The position numbers and the translations under genes were made by a program. Below, in pieces: positions 18,535 through 25,964 of a DNA stretch of 64,000 nucleotides. The DNA is from Clostridia bacterium. Lineage in GTDB: Bacteria; Bacillota; Clostridia; Oscillospirales; Acutalibacteraceae. The stretch spans positions 1 to 64,000 of the forward strand of contig CAAGBN010000033.1 of the NCBI GenBank assembly GCA_900768075.1, in the 5' to 3' direction. Numbering within the stretch: the stretch's first letter is position 1; each line of letters opens with the position of its first letter. The notes beneath the pieces were generated by a model. It was not told the DNA's origin. It ran no database searches and saw nothing but the letters and a program-made list of their open reading frames with translations.

Positions 18535-19764
18535 CTATTTGAGACGGTAACATCCCGGTGAACTTGCCTCGGCATAGCCGAGAATTTCAAGTTCCGTCAG
18601 AGCCACAAGAACGTGTCTGACCTCCAGCTGAGCTTTTCTTTTGATTTCATCAAGCTCATTTATACCGTCGGACATTATATTATACACTATCTCTGCATTT
18701 TTAGAAATACCTGCAGGAAGATTTTTTATAATATTTTCAGTTTTTTCCTGAATTTTTTCTTCAGTTTTGTTTTCTTCAGCCACTTTTAGCTTTTTCTTAT
18801 TTGTTTTTTTGGTTTGCTTCCTGCCCTCGAAGGACTTTTTATCAATATCAGCAAAAGCATTACCTGTCTTTGCACCCTTGAAGGTATCAGCCTCATTTAG
18901 AAGACCCTCTGCCACAAGAATATCTGCACCTGAAAATATAGCTTTTGCACCTTCGGTTATAAGTCGGTTTGACCCAGCAAAGTTTCCGCTTTCGATATCA
19001 CCGGGTAGCACATAAAGCTTTCTGCCTTGTTTTTTTGCATGCTTTGCCGTGCTGAAGGTACCGCTGTACTCTGCGGCTTCAATAATAACCACAGCCTTTG
19101 ACATACCTGAAATGATACGGTTTCTTTGAGGAAATGTAGACTGAGATACAGGCGTAAAAGGCGGATATTCACTGATAACAGCGCCCTGCTTTGTAACCTT
19201 TTTGCGAAGCTCGGAATTTTCGGGAAGATAACCGTAGCCGTGACCACAGCCCATAACAAGAACAGTTTTTCCTCCACTGCTCATTGCTGTTTTATGAGCA
19301 ATGCTGTCGATACCGACAGCGCCACCGCTGACAACGAGAACGTCTCTGCAGCTTAGGTCGGCTACAATATTTTTAGCAGCTTTTTCTCCATAAACACAAG
19401 GAGTTCTGCTGCCGATAATGCCAAAGGCATCACCCTCGTTAAGACACTTATAGTCACCTCTGACATAAAGCACCACGGGCAAATTATCGACATCAAGAAG
19501 ATTTTTCGGATAATATTCACTATCGGGAGTGATTATCTTCAGGCTGTGTTCATCACAGAACTCAGCTATATCAGCAAAATCCTCAGGACTTTTTGCCTTG
19601 CAGTTTTTATAGGCTTTTTTTCTTTCACCGAAAAGCTCTTTCCAAGCACCCTCTCCTGCCTCATAAAAATTGCGTGCAGTACCAAAGGTATCAAGCAGAG
19701 ACTTCGACTTACCTGCATATCCCAACACTGACTGTAACCACAGCCAATAAAGTCTTTCGTCCAT
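18535..19764 (-). CDS. dprA: DNA processing protein DprA
   Basis: This protein protects incoming single-stranded DNA and loads RecA in natural transformation. The Rossmann-like core has GIIGSRTPCVYGEKAA and VVSGGAVGIDSIAHK, both DprA signatures. A lysine/glutamate-rich linker (about residues 290-340) leads to a C-terminal winged-helix domain. The ATG at 19764, behind GAGGTG and eight bases after the methyltransferase stop, is preferred over the upstream in-frame start. Total length is about 409 residues. Confidence 0.93.
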   Translation of the reverse strand: MDERLYWLWLQSVLGYAGKSKSLLDTFGTARNFYEAGEGAWKELFGERKKAYKNCKAKSPEDFADIAEFCDEHSLKIITPDSEYYPKNLLDVDNLPVVLYVRGDYKCLNEGDAFGIIGSRTPCVYGEKAAKNIVADLSCRDVLVVSGGAVGIDSIAHKTAMSSGGKTVLVMGCGHGYGYLPENSELRKKVTKQGAVISEYPPFTPVSQSTFPQRNRIISGMSKAVVIIEAAEYSGTFSTAKHAKKQGRKLYVLPGDIESGNFAGSNRLITEGAKAIFSGADILVAEGLLNEADTFKGAKTGNAFADIDKKSFEGRKQTKKTNKKKLKVAEENKTEEKIQEKTENIIKNLPAGISKNAEIVYNIMSDGINELDEIKRKAQLEVRHVLVALTELEILGYAEASSPGCYRLK

Positions 19765-19772
19765 AGCACACC

Positions 19773-20552
19773 TCAGCGCATCATTTCCCACATTGTTATG
19801 GCAGCTGCCATAGAAGCATTAAGAGATTCTGCTCTGCCGAGCATAGGTATTGTAACCTTTTGACAAAGGTTAAATATTTCGTCGCTTACACCGTTGGCTT
19901 CGTTGCCAATAACAGACACTACACCGCCTGACATATCGCAAAGGGTTATTTTCTCGGCAGTGTCATCAGGAGTGGTAGCATAAAGCTTCATACCGTTTTC
20001 ACCTAAAAAGCCAAGAGTATCGGCAAGATTCTCGCATCTGAACACAGGCAGACGAAGAAGCGAACCCATAGCAGCACGCTGAGCTTTAGGAGAATAGATA
20101 TCACATCCACCCTCAGCAATAACACCGCTGATACCGAGAGCTTCAGCAGTACGGCAGACAGCACCAAGGTTAGCAGGGTCCTGGAGATTTTCCAGCGCAA
20201 TATATTTACCGCAAAAATCAATCTCGGAAATGTCGCTGTCTTCTTTCATTCTGCAAAGGCAGAAGAAGCCCTGAGAGGTCTGAGTAAGAGCGAGCTTGTT
20301 TTCAACAAGATCGGAAATTATAAATGCAGTTTTTGATCTTTCTGCAATAAAGTCTGCATCCTCTTTGAATCTTTCATAAGCTCTTGCACTGACAAAAAAG
20401 CTTTCGATGTCGTAGCCGGTTACGGCAGCGTCACGGCAAAGACGAAGTCCCTCCAAAAAGAACATACCTGTCTGGCGTCTTGTTTTTGCCGAAGAAGCAA
20501 TTTTAACCGCTGATTTTATTCTTTCGTTACTGACAGAATCTATTGAAATCAT
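19773..20552 (-). CDS. SpoU/TrmH-family RNA 2'-O-methyltransferase
   Basis: The protein has about 259 residues. An N-terminal substrate-binding domain (RIKSAVKIASSAKTRR) precedes the knotted SPOUT domain with motif 1 ALENLQDPANLGAVCRTAEA, motif 2 SVIGNEANGVS and motif 3 IPMLGRAESLNASMAAAI. These bind SAM and methylate a ribose in rRNA or tRNA; the exact target is not readable. The ATG at 20552 follows AAGGGA and is preferred. It starts the operon leading to dprA and topA. Confidence 0.9.
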   Translation of the reverse strand: MISIDSVSNERIKSAVKIASSAKTRRQTGMFFLEGLRLCRDAAVTGYDIESFFVSARAYERFKEDADFIAERSKTAFIISDLVENKLALTQTSQGFFCLCRMKEDSDISEIDFCGKYIALENLQDPANLGAVCRTAEALGISGVIAEGGCDIYSPKAQRAAMGSLLRLPVFRCENLADTLGFLGENGMKLYATTPDDTAEKITLCDMSGGVVSVIGNEANGVSDEIFNLCQKVTIPMLGRAESLNASMAAAITMWEMMR

Positions 20553-20682
20553 AGTTTTTCCCTTCCGTGACATATCATTAAATTGAACAAACTTTATTAG
20601 ATTTAATCATAGGTCACAAGCTAAATATAACCTTAAAAACAGCAAAATATGTGGTTTATTATACTGCTTTAAAAACACAAAT

Positions 20683-20706
20683 ACGCCCGAGAAAAATCTC
20701 GGACGT
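20683..20706 (-). terminator. Terminator after rplT
   Basis: The minus-strand hairpin ACGTCCGAGA-TTTT-TCTCGGGCGT (one G-U pair) lies shortly after the rplT stop and is followed by a T-rich tract. It ends the infC-rpmI-rplT transcript. Confidence 0.7.
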
Positions 20707-20716
20707 AAGTTTTAAA

Positions 20717-21070
20717 TTAAAGAGCAGCCTTTGCCTTCTCTGTGAGAGCTGTGAATGCTGCGGGGTCTGCGATAGCGATTTCTGAGAGCATCTTTCTGTT
20801 GAGATTGATGTCAGCCTTCTTGAGACCGTTCATGAATGTTGAGTAGTTCATGCCGTTAGCTTTGCAAGCAGCTGAGATTCTTGTGATCCAAAGACGACGG
20901 AAATCTCTCTTCTTCTGCTTTCTGCCGATGTATGCATAGTTACCTGACTTCATAACAGCCTGCTTAGCTGTCTTGAAGAGGCTGTGCTTTGAGCCATAGT
21001 AGCCCTTAGCGAGCTTTAATACTTTATTTCTTCTCTTGCGAGTCATCATTGCGCCTTTAATACGAGCCAT
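20717..21070 (-). CDS. rplT: 50S ribosomal protein L20
   Basis: The 117-residue protein has the L20 signature: [20 protein letters not shown] near the N-terminus, then [17 protein letters not shown] and [15 protein letters not shown]20 is an early 23S rRNA-binding assembly protein and, in Firmicutes, the autoregulator of this operon. It follows rpmI closely and has a terminator behind it. Confidence 0.97.
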   Translation of the reverse strand: MARIKGAMMTRKRRNKVLKLAKGYYGSKHSLFKTAKQAVMKSGNYAYIGRKQKKRDFRRLWITRISAACKANGMNYSTFMNGLKKADINLNRKMLSEIAIADPAAFTALTEKAKAAL

Positions 21071-21114
21071 GATTAAATACCTCCGTTGTTATTAAATTGA
21101 TTTAGATGGTGATA

Positions 21115-21312
21115 TTATTTGTAAGGGATAAGACGCTTGATCTGCTTCTCGTTTGTCTTATCAGCAACAGTTGTCTGACGAAGACCTCTCTTACGCTTTG
21201 TGTTCTTCTTAGTAAGGATGTGTGACTTGTTTGCATGGTAGCGGATGGGCTTACCGTTCTTTGAAAGCTTAAAACGTTTTTTTGCACCGCTGTGTGTTTT
21301 AATTTTAGGCAT
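21115..21312 (-). CDS. rpmI: 50S ribosomal protein L35
   Basis: The 65-residue basic protein reads [20 protein letters not shown] at the N-terminus and has [15 protein letters not shown] in the middle, the standard L35 pattern. It sits between infC and rplT behind an AGGAGG site and is co-transcribed with them. Confidence 0.97.
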   Translation of the reverse strand: MPKIKTHSGAKKRFKLSKNGKPIRYHANKSHILTKKNTKRKRGLRQTTVADKTNEKQIKRLIPYK

Positions 21313-21327
21313 TGTAAATTCCTCCTA

Positions 21328-21852
21328 TTACTTTTTAGGCTTTGGAGCCAAGAACATCATCATTGATTTACCTTCGAGTTTTGCAGCTTTTTCGATTACA
21401 CAGAACTCACCGCAAGCTTCGGCGAAGTCTTTCATTGTTACAAGACCGTTTTCTGTATGAGCCATTTCACGGCCTCTGAATCTGATTGAAACCTTAACCT
21501 TGTTACCGCTTGTAAGGAAACGTTTAGCGTGGTTTACTTTTGTTTCAAAGTCGTGAGTGTCGATACCGAGTGAAAGACGGATTTCTTTGATTTCAACAAC
21601 ATGCTGATTTTTCTTTGCTTCTTTTTCGCGTTTTGTCTGTTCAAAACGATACTTGCCGTAGTCCATAATCTTGCATACGGGAGGAACGGCATGAGGAGCG
21701 ATTTTAACCAAATCAAGATCTTTTTCTTCGGCAATCTTTAAAGCTTCATCCGCTGACATAATTCCAAGTACTTCACCATCACCCAGGATTACTCGGAGTT
21801 CCTTATCGCGGATTTCCTCATTGATTTGCATTTCTTTGATAGCGATGTTCAT
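21328..21852 (-). CDS. infC: Translation initiation factor IF-3
   Basis: IF-3 (about 174 residues) binds the 30S subunit, prevents premature 50S joining and proofreads start codons. The N-terminal domain has MQINEEIRDKELRVI, and the C-terminal domain has IRLSLGIDTHDFETKVNHA, RFLTSGNKVKVSIRFRGREM and FLAPKPKK. The reading frame extends upstream into the leader, but GGAGGTGT points to the ATG at 21852. Spacing there is only three bases, so a rare ATC start at 21846, recalling the AUU starts of other infC genes, is possible. Confidence 0.94.
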   Translation of the reverse strand: MNIAIKEMQINEEIRDKELRVILGDGEVLGIMSADEALKIAEEKDLDLVKIAPHAVPPVCKIMDYGKYRFEQTKREKEAKKNQHVVEIKEIRLSLGIDTHDFETKVNHAKRFLTSGNKVKVSIRFRGREMAHTENGLVTMKDFAEACGEFCVIEKAAKLEGKSMMMFLAPKPKK

Positions 21853-22008
21853 ACACCTCCAAAATATTGCGTGGCTTTTCGCCATAAAAATCAAAGCGTG
21901 AACGCAGTAACGTTCACGCACCAATACACTAAAAGTTAGTCTATTGACCTTACCGAAACCTTATTCGTAAGGTGAGAACGCATAGCTGCTCTGCTTTGTT
22001 GTGCAGAT
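21853..22008 (-). promoter_or_regulatory. infC leader with terminator/antiterminator structure (L20-leader-like)
   Basis: The transcribed leader is about 150 bases long. It contains a 9-bp hairpin GCGTGAACG/CGTTCACGC (21896-21919) followed by TTTGATTTTT, an intrinsic terminator placed before the infC ribosome binding site. Upstream, CGTTCTCACC (21971-21980) can pair with the GTGAACG arm and so exclude the terminator. In Firmicutes this operon is controlled by L20 binding such a leader; the same ligand here is inference. Confidence 0.7.
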
Positions 22009-22037
22009 ATATTATCATAAACAGGTCAGTTTGTCAA
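22009..22037 (-). promoter_or_regulatory. Promoter of the infC-rpmI-rplT operon
   Basis: On the minus strand TTGACA (22032-22037) and TAATAT (22009-22014) are 17 bases apart. The transcript would begin just before the leader hairpins. Confidence 0.82.
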
Positions 22038-22093
22038 TAGTTTTTTCATAAAAAATCTGTGTTTTTTCAAAGAGCTTCTGCAAGCAGGTAGAT

Positions 22094-22175
22094 GCGGCTC
22101 CATAAAATCGCCGAGGGCGATTTTTGGCGACGTCGTCGCCGCGCCGAAGCCTTGGGGCTTCGGCAATGGAGCCGC
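22094..22175. repeat. Four-armed cloverleaf repeat, copy 1
   Basis: The outer stem GCGGCTCCAT (22094-22103) pairs with ATGGAGCCGC (22166-22175). Three hairpins are enclosed: AAAATCGCC-GAG-GGCGATTTT, GGCGAC-GTC-GTCGCC and GCCGAAGCC-TTGG-GGCTTCGGC. GTAGA (22088-22092) and TCTAC (22186-22190) extend the outer stem. GC content is far above its AT-rich surroundings. A second copy with changed but still paired arms lies at 39642-39720. It lacks tRNA features. Confidence 0.85.
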
Positions 22176-22229
22176 CGTCCTCCCCTCTACATCTCAACTT
22201 AATATTTTCGACTTTTTTACTCATTTGTC

Positions 22230-22259
22230 TTGCAAAGCACTATCTATTTTTGCTATAAT
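22230..22259 (+). promoter_or_regulatory. Promoter of the 30-residue small ORF
   Basis: TTGCAA (22230-22235) and TATAAT (22254-22259) are separated by 18 bases on the plus strand, about 46 bases before the small ORF. Confidence 0.65.
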
Positions 22260-22305
22260 GTATCCACAAAAAGCAATACAAGAAAAAACAAAGGAGGAAC
22301 TTGAT

Positions 22306-22398
22306 ATGTTCACAATACTTTTCACAGGCGTTTCAACAATCATCAACCTTGCTCTTCTCAAAGGTTTCGCAAAGGCTATTCTCCACATTCTCTTCTGA
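22306..22398 (+). CDS. Small hydrophobic protein, 30 residues
   Basis: ATG 22306 lies five bases behind a strong AAAGGAGGAAC site and opens a 30-codon frame ending TGA. The peptide begins MFTILFTGVSTIINL and ends ILHILF. It is mostly hydrophobic with two lysines, compatible with one short membrane helix. A promoter (22230-22259) and a terminator hairpin (22431-22463) bracket it, on the strand opposite to both neighbours. No family is recognised. A toxin-like or regulatory membrane peptide is possible, but nothing shows it. Confidence 0.6.
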   Translation: MFTILFTGVSTIINLALLKGFAKAILHILF

Positions 22399-22430
22399 TA
22401 ACCAAAGACAAAGTACACAAAACATCAAAC

Positions 22431-22463
22431 AACGCAGAGAACTTATCTCTGCGTTATCTTTTT
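22431..22463 (+). terminator. Terminator after the 30-residue small ORF (possibly bidirectional with lysA)
   Basis: A perfect 10-bp stem AACGCAGAGA/TCTCTGCGTT with a 5-base loop is followed on the plus strand by ATCTTTTTATAT. The convergent lysA gene ends at 22462, so it may serve both. Confidence 0.75.
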
Positions 22464-23760
22464 ATATATCGTTTCTGATAAGATCTTCAAAGGTTTCTCT
22501 CTTGACAGCAACATAATCGTTGCCGCTACTGAGCATTACAACTGCAGGTCTGGGAATACGGTTATAATTTGAAGCCATTGAATAGTTATAGGCGCCTGTT
22601 GTGCATACGGCAATAATATCACCACGTACAGGCTTCGGCATCATTACATCAGGCTGGATGATATCTCCGCTTTCACAGCACCTGCCTGCTACATCAGCCT
22701 TGAAGTTACACTCCTCACCCATTTTGTTTGCAAGAAGCACAGTATACTTTGAGCCATAAAGTGCATAACGGGGATTATCTGTCATACCGCCATCGATTGA
22801 AACATAGTTCTTGTAGCCTGTGATTTCCTTTATAGTACCGACACTGTAAAGAGTCATCCCTGCATCAGCTACAATGCTTCTGCCGGGCTCCATAAGCACA
22901 CGAGGCACAGGAATACCAAGTTTTTCAGCTATATCCTTTATATGATTAGCAAGGGTCTTTATATTTGAATCTATGTCCAGATACGGGTCAGTATCAACAT
23001 ATCTTACGCCGAAGCCACCACCCATATTGAGTATCTCTGCTTTAACATCATACTTATGATACATATCAGCAAAGAACTTGAGCATAATCGTAGCTGCATC
23101 AAGATAGACATTACCCTCTTCATTGAACACCTGAGAACCTACATGACAGTGATAGCCTACGATTGCGATATTCTCAAAGTCTTTAGCTTCCTTTACAAAA
23201 GCCTCAGCCTGATTTGTTTCAATAGCAATACCGAATTTTGAGTCAACCTTACCTGTTGCAACTGCAGCATAAGTATGAGGATCAATACCGGGAGTAAGTC
23301 TGAGGATAACCTTCTGAACGATACCTCTCTTACCTGCAAGCTCATTGATAGCTCTGAGCTCACACATATTGTCTACCATAAAATAACCGACACCATTGTC
23401 CATAGCAAAGCTGATATCAAAGTCAGTCTTATTATTACCGTGGAAGAAGGATTTTTCCATAGGGAAGCCTGCCTTAACGGCAGTTGCAATCTCACCCGAG
23501 GAAACAAGGTCGATACCCATATCTTCCTCTTTCATAATTTCGTACATTCTTTTAAAGCAGGCAGCCTTACTTGCATATACAGGCATACTGTCCTGTCCGA
23601 AGTATTCAGCCATAGCTTTTTTATAAACACGGCAATTATTTCTGATTCTGTCCTCATCCATAAGATACAGCGGGGTGCCGTATTTTTCTGCAAGCTCAGT
23701 TACATCTCTCTGAGCAAAGGTCAGATGATTACCCTGAACATTAATATTTTCACAAACCAT
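22462..23760 (-). CDS. lysA: Diaminopimelate decarboxylase
   Basis: This PLP enzyme converts meso-diaminopimelate to L-lysine. The fold-type III barrel has the PLP lysine in PVYASKAAC (about residue 64). Further motifs are HCHVGSQV, LNMGGGFGVRY and EPGRSIVADAGM. In the C-terminal half, GRCCESGDII carries the catalytic cysteine contributed across the dimer. Length (432 aa) is normal. It follows ddh by 26 bases, completing the dehydrogenase route to lysine. Confidence 0.95.
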   Translation of the reverse strand: MVCENINVQGNHLTFAQRDVTELAEKYGTPLYLMDEDRIRNNCRVYKKAMAEYFGQDSMPVYASKAACFKRMYEIMKEEDMGIDLVSSGEIATAVKAGFPMEKSFFHGNNKTDFDISFAMDNGVGYFMVDNMCELRAINELAGKRGIVQKVILRLTPGIDPHTYAAVATGKVDSKFGIAIETNQAEAFVKEAKDFENIAIVGYHCHVGSQVFNEEGNVYLDAATIMLKFFADMYHKYDVKAEILNMGGGFGVRYVDTDPYLDIDSNIKTLANHIKDIAEKLGIPVPRVLMEPGRSIVADAGMTLYSVGTIKEITGYKNYVSIDGGMTDNPRYALYGSKYTVLLANKMGEECNFKADVAGRCCESGDIIQPDVMMPKPVRGDIIAVCTTGAYNYSMASNYNRIPRPAVVMLSSGNDYVAVKRETFEDLIRNDI

Positions 23761-23786
23761 AATATCATTCTTTCCGTTAAATTTTA

Positions 23787-24767
23787 TCAGAGCATATGAG
23801 CAAGAAGCTCATCTCTTGTCTGAAGTGAAAGGTCGGCAGGAGCAATATCAAATACACTCTTACAGCCGAAGTCACCTCTCTGCGCAAGGCGATATACTGC
23901 CCTTGCATAAGCTGCCAGCACACTGCCGGTAAACTCAGGGTTTGAATCAAGAGTAAGCTTGTATTCTATTACCTGGTTATGACAATCGTCTTTACCTGTT
24001 TTTCCTGTACGGATAACACTGCCTCCGTGAGGAAGTGCACTGTGTTTTTCTTTCATTTCCTCCATTGAAATGAAGGTAACTGTTGTATCATAAGGAGCGA
24101 AGTATGCAGGCATATTCACAATTTCATCTCTGATTCTGTCTTTGTCGGCACCTTCTTCAACTACAACATAGCATTCTCTCTTATGCTTTTCTCTTGCTGT
24201 GAGCTCGGGAGTTTCACCGTTTCTGATTCTCTGCATAGCCTCTTCAACAGGCACTGTATACTGTCTCGCATCAATAACACCCTCTATACGGCGGATAGCG
24301 TCGCTGTGACCCTGAGATACACCCTTACCCCAGAAAGTATAGTCATTACCATCAGGAAGTACACAGGAAGCATAAAGTCTGTTCAATGAGAACATACCGG
24401 GGTCCCAACCACAGGAAATAAGTGCAGTTTTGCCTGATGCCTTTGCTTTTGCGTCAACATTTTCAAAATGCTGAGGAATTGATGAGTGATTATCATAAGA
24501 ATCAATAACATTGAAATGTTCAGCAAGTGCAGGAGTCATTTCAGGCAGGTCTGTAGCACTGCCACCGCAGATAATCATAACATCAATCTTGTCTTTCCAA
24601 GCCATAATGTCATTTGTTGATACTACGGGTACATTTTCTGTTTCAATCTTAAGGCTGTCAGGGTTTCTTCTTGTAAAGACCGCAACCAGCTTCATATCAG
24701 GATTTCTTTTTACGGAATCTTCTACTCCTCTGCCGAGGTTACCGTAACCGTAAATACCTATATTCAT
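23787..24767 (-). CDS. ddh: meso-Diaminopimelate dehydrogenase
   Basis: This NADPH-dependent enzyme makes meso-diaminopimelate directly from tetrahydrodipicolinate, bypassing the acylated intermediates. The N-terminus NIGIYGYGNLGRGVE is the dinucleotide-binding loop. GWDPGMFSLNRLYA and FWGKGVSQGHSDAIRRI are typical of Ddh. The frame opens at a GTG two codons earlier, but the ATG at 24767 has GGAG eight bases upstream and is preferred (326 residues). It is co-transcribed with lysA from a promoter at 24815-24843. Confidence 0.94.
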   Translation of the reverse strand: MNIGIYGYGNLGRGVEDSVKRNPDMKLVAVFTRRNPDSLKIETENVPVVSTNDIMAWKDKIDVMIICGGSATDLPEMTPALAEHFNVIDSYDNHSSIPQHFENVDAKAKASGKTALISCGWDPGMFSLNRLYASCVLPDGNDYTFWGKGVSQGHSDAIRRIEGVIDARQYTVPVEEAMQRIRNGETPELTAREKHKRECYVVVEEGADKDRIRDEIVNMPAYFAPYDTTVTFISMEEMKEKHSALPHGGSVIRTGKTGKDDCHNQVIEYKLTLDSNPEFTGSVLAAYARAVYRLAQRGDFGCKSVFDIAPADLSLQTRDELLAHML

Positions 24768-24814
24768 ATACACAACTCCTTGTTTTTAGGGTTTTATTTC
24801 AAAAATAATAATTG

Positions 24815-24843
24815 ATTATAACATTTCTTTTTTTTCAATGCAA
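24815..24843 (-). promoter_or_regulatory. Promoter of ddh-lysA
   Basis: Minus-strand TTGCAT (24838-24843) and TATAAT (24815-24820) are 17 bases apart, immediately upstream of ddh. No riboswitch-sized leader fits in the gap. Confidence 0.75.
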
Positions 24844-24862
24844 CCGATACAGTAAAAAAACT

Positions 24863-24902
24863 CAAAAAAAATTCAGCCTCCGCAATAATACGGAAGCTGA
24901 AA
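24863..24902 (-). terminator. Terminator after the secreted hypothetical gene
   Basis: The 11-bp stem TTCAGCTTCCG/CGGAGGCTGAA (one G-U pair) is followed by eight T residues on the minus strand, directly after the stop at 24907. Confidence 0.88.
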
Positions 24903-24906
24903 ACAA

Positions 24907-25839
24907 TTACCAGGTAATATCATATATAAACATTTCATTGAGGAGTCTCGCTGAGCCGTCAATACTCTTGCTGAAAAGATCAACATTTACAACGATATCA
25001 ATTACAATGTAGTGTGTGATTGAAAGGACCTCATCCGTTTCAGGGTTATAGACACAGCTGAAAACGTGATCACGGTAGTAAAGGTCAAGGGTATTCATTG
25101 ACACACCGGGAATCTTGGCAGTAATACTGTCAATCTCAGCCTTGATGTCATTGAACGCCATAGGCTGCATAACTGCACCGTGAGCTGACACGGGCACAAG
25201 AGTATCTGCAGGTGTAGGCTCAGGATTTATCTCCTCTTTAAGAGAGAATGATATTTCATATGTACCGTCGCCTTTGTCTTCACACTTAGCCCAGGAAACT
25301 GCATCATAATCAGTCAGAGCACAGCCTTTTTCTGAGCCGTGAATAGGCATATCCATTATTATTTCTTCAGCACCTGCTTCTCTTATAAAAACCTCAGCTT
25401 CATCCTCAGTAACCATATAGCCTGAAGCAAGGTCAAGGGCTTTGTTGATTGTGTCACCAAAATTATGATATTCTTCGGGAAGCGCCTGGAATTCCTTTTT
25501 CTTATAAGCAGGCTTCTGCTGCTTGAACTTGTCTACAAGAAGTGTATACTGATCAATTATCTCTTTTGTACTCTCAGGCTTGTTGCTTTCCTTTTTGGCA
25601 GGTTCTGTCACAGTATCAGCTTCATCGGACACACCTTCTGTAACAGACTGTGTAGTCTGTGGCTGAGTGGTTGTTTCAGGAATATTTGTTGTCGGTGTTA
25701 CAGTGACATTAACCTGCTGAGTTGTATCCTCCTGAGGCTGATTTTTTTCTGCCTGAATATTTTTTATGCTGATACACTGAGCAACAACGATACCTGCAAG
25801 AACGATTATTATCAATGCTGAAAGAAATTTCTGTTTCAT
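24907..25839 (-). CDS. Secreted or membrane-anchored protein of unknown function
   Basis: The 310-residue protein begins MKQKFLSALIIIVLAGIVVA, one N-terminal hydrophobic helix. A threonine/proline/glutamine-rich linker (about residues 35-95) follows, then a globular domain of about 210 residues. No lipobox is convincing, so an uncleaved anchor is likely. No family is recognised. The C-terminal part alternates predicted beta strands (HVFSCVYNPETDEVLSITHY). It has its own consensus promoter and terminator and is a single-gene unit. The start follows AAAGGAG. Confidence 0.8.
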   Translation of the reverse strand: MKQKFLSALIIIVLAGIVVAQCISIKNIQAEKNQPQEDTTQQVNVTVTPTTNIPETTTQPQTTQSVTEGVSDEADTVTEPAKKESNKPESTKEIIDQYTLLVDKFKQQKPAYKKKEFQALPEEYHNFGDTINKALDLASGYMVTEDEAEVFIREAGAEEIIMDMPIHGSEKGCALTDYDAVSWAKCEDKGDGTYEISFSLKEEINPEPTPADTLVPVSAHGAVMQPMAFNDIKAEIDSITAKIPGVSMNTLDLYYRDHVFSCVYNPETDEVLSITHYIVIDIVVNVDLFSKSIDGSARLLNEMFIYDITW

Positions 25840-25884
25840 TTTTTAATCTCCTTTACCAAAACGGTCCTCTGTAATATCTGCTAT

Positions 25885-25913
25885 ATTTTATCAAATTTTG
25901 TCGGTTATGTCAA
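25885..25913 (-). promoter_or_regulatory. Promoter of the secreted hypothetical gene
   Basis: Minus-strand TTGACA (25908-25913) and TAAAAT (25885-25890) are separated by 17 bases. Confidence 0.8.
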
Positions 25914-25919
25914 TCTTAC

Positions 25920-25956
25920 AAATTGAAACACCCCTCAGAAGCTTATTCCGAGGGGA
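25920..25956 (-). terminator. Terminator after the GH13 gene
   Basis: The hairpin CCCCTC/GAGGGG with a 13-base loop lies 9 bases after the GH13 stop. TGTTTCAATTT follows on the minus strand. Confidence 0.65.
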
Positions 25957-25964
25957 TAGAAAAA

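Noticed and set aside
22094..22175. Cloverleaf as a tRNA gene
   Set aside because: No T-loop or D-loop consensus, arm lengths do not fit, and there is no acceptor/CCA layout.
22015..22224. 69-codon minus-strand frame across cloverleaf copy 1
   Set aside because: It is made of the palindromic GC-rich arms and the infC promoter region, has no ribosome site and no protein-like composition.
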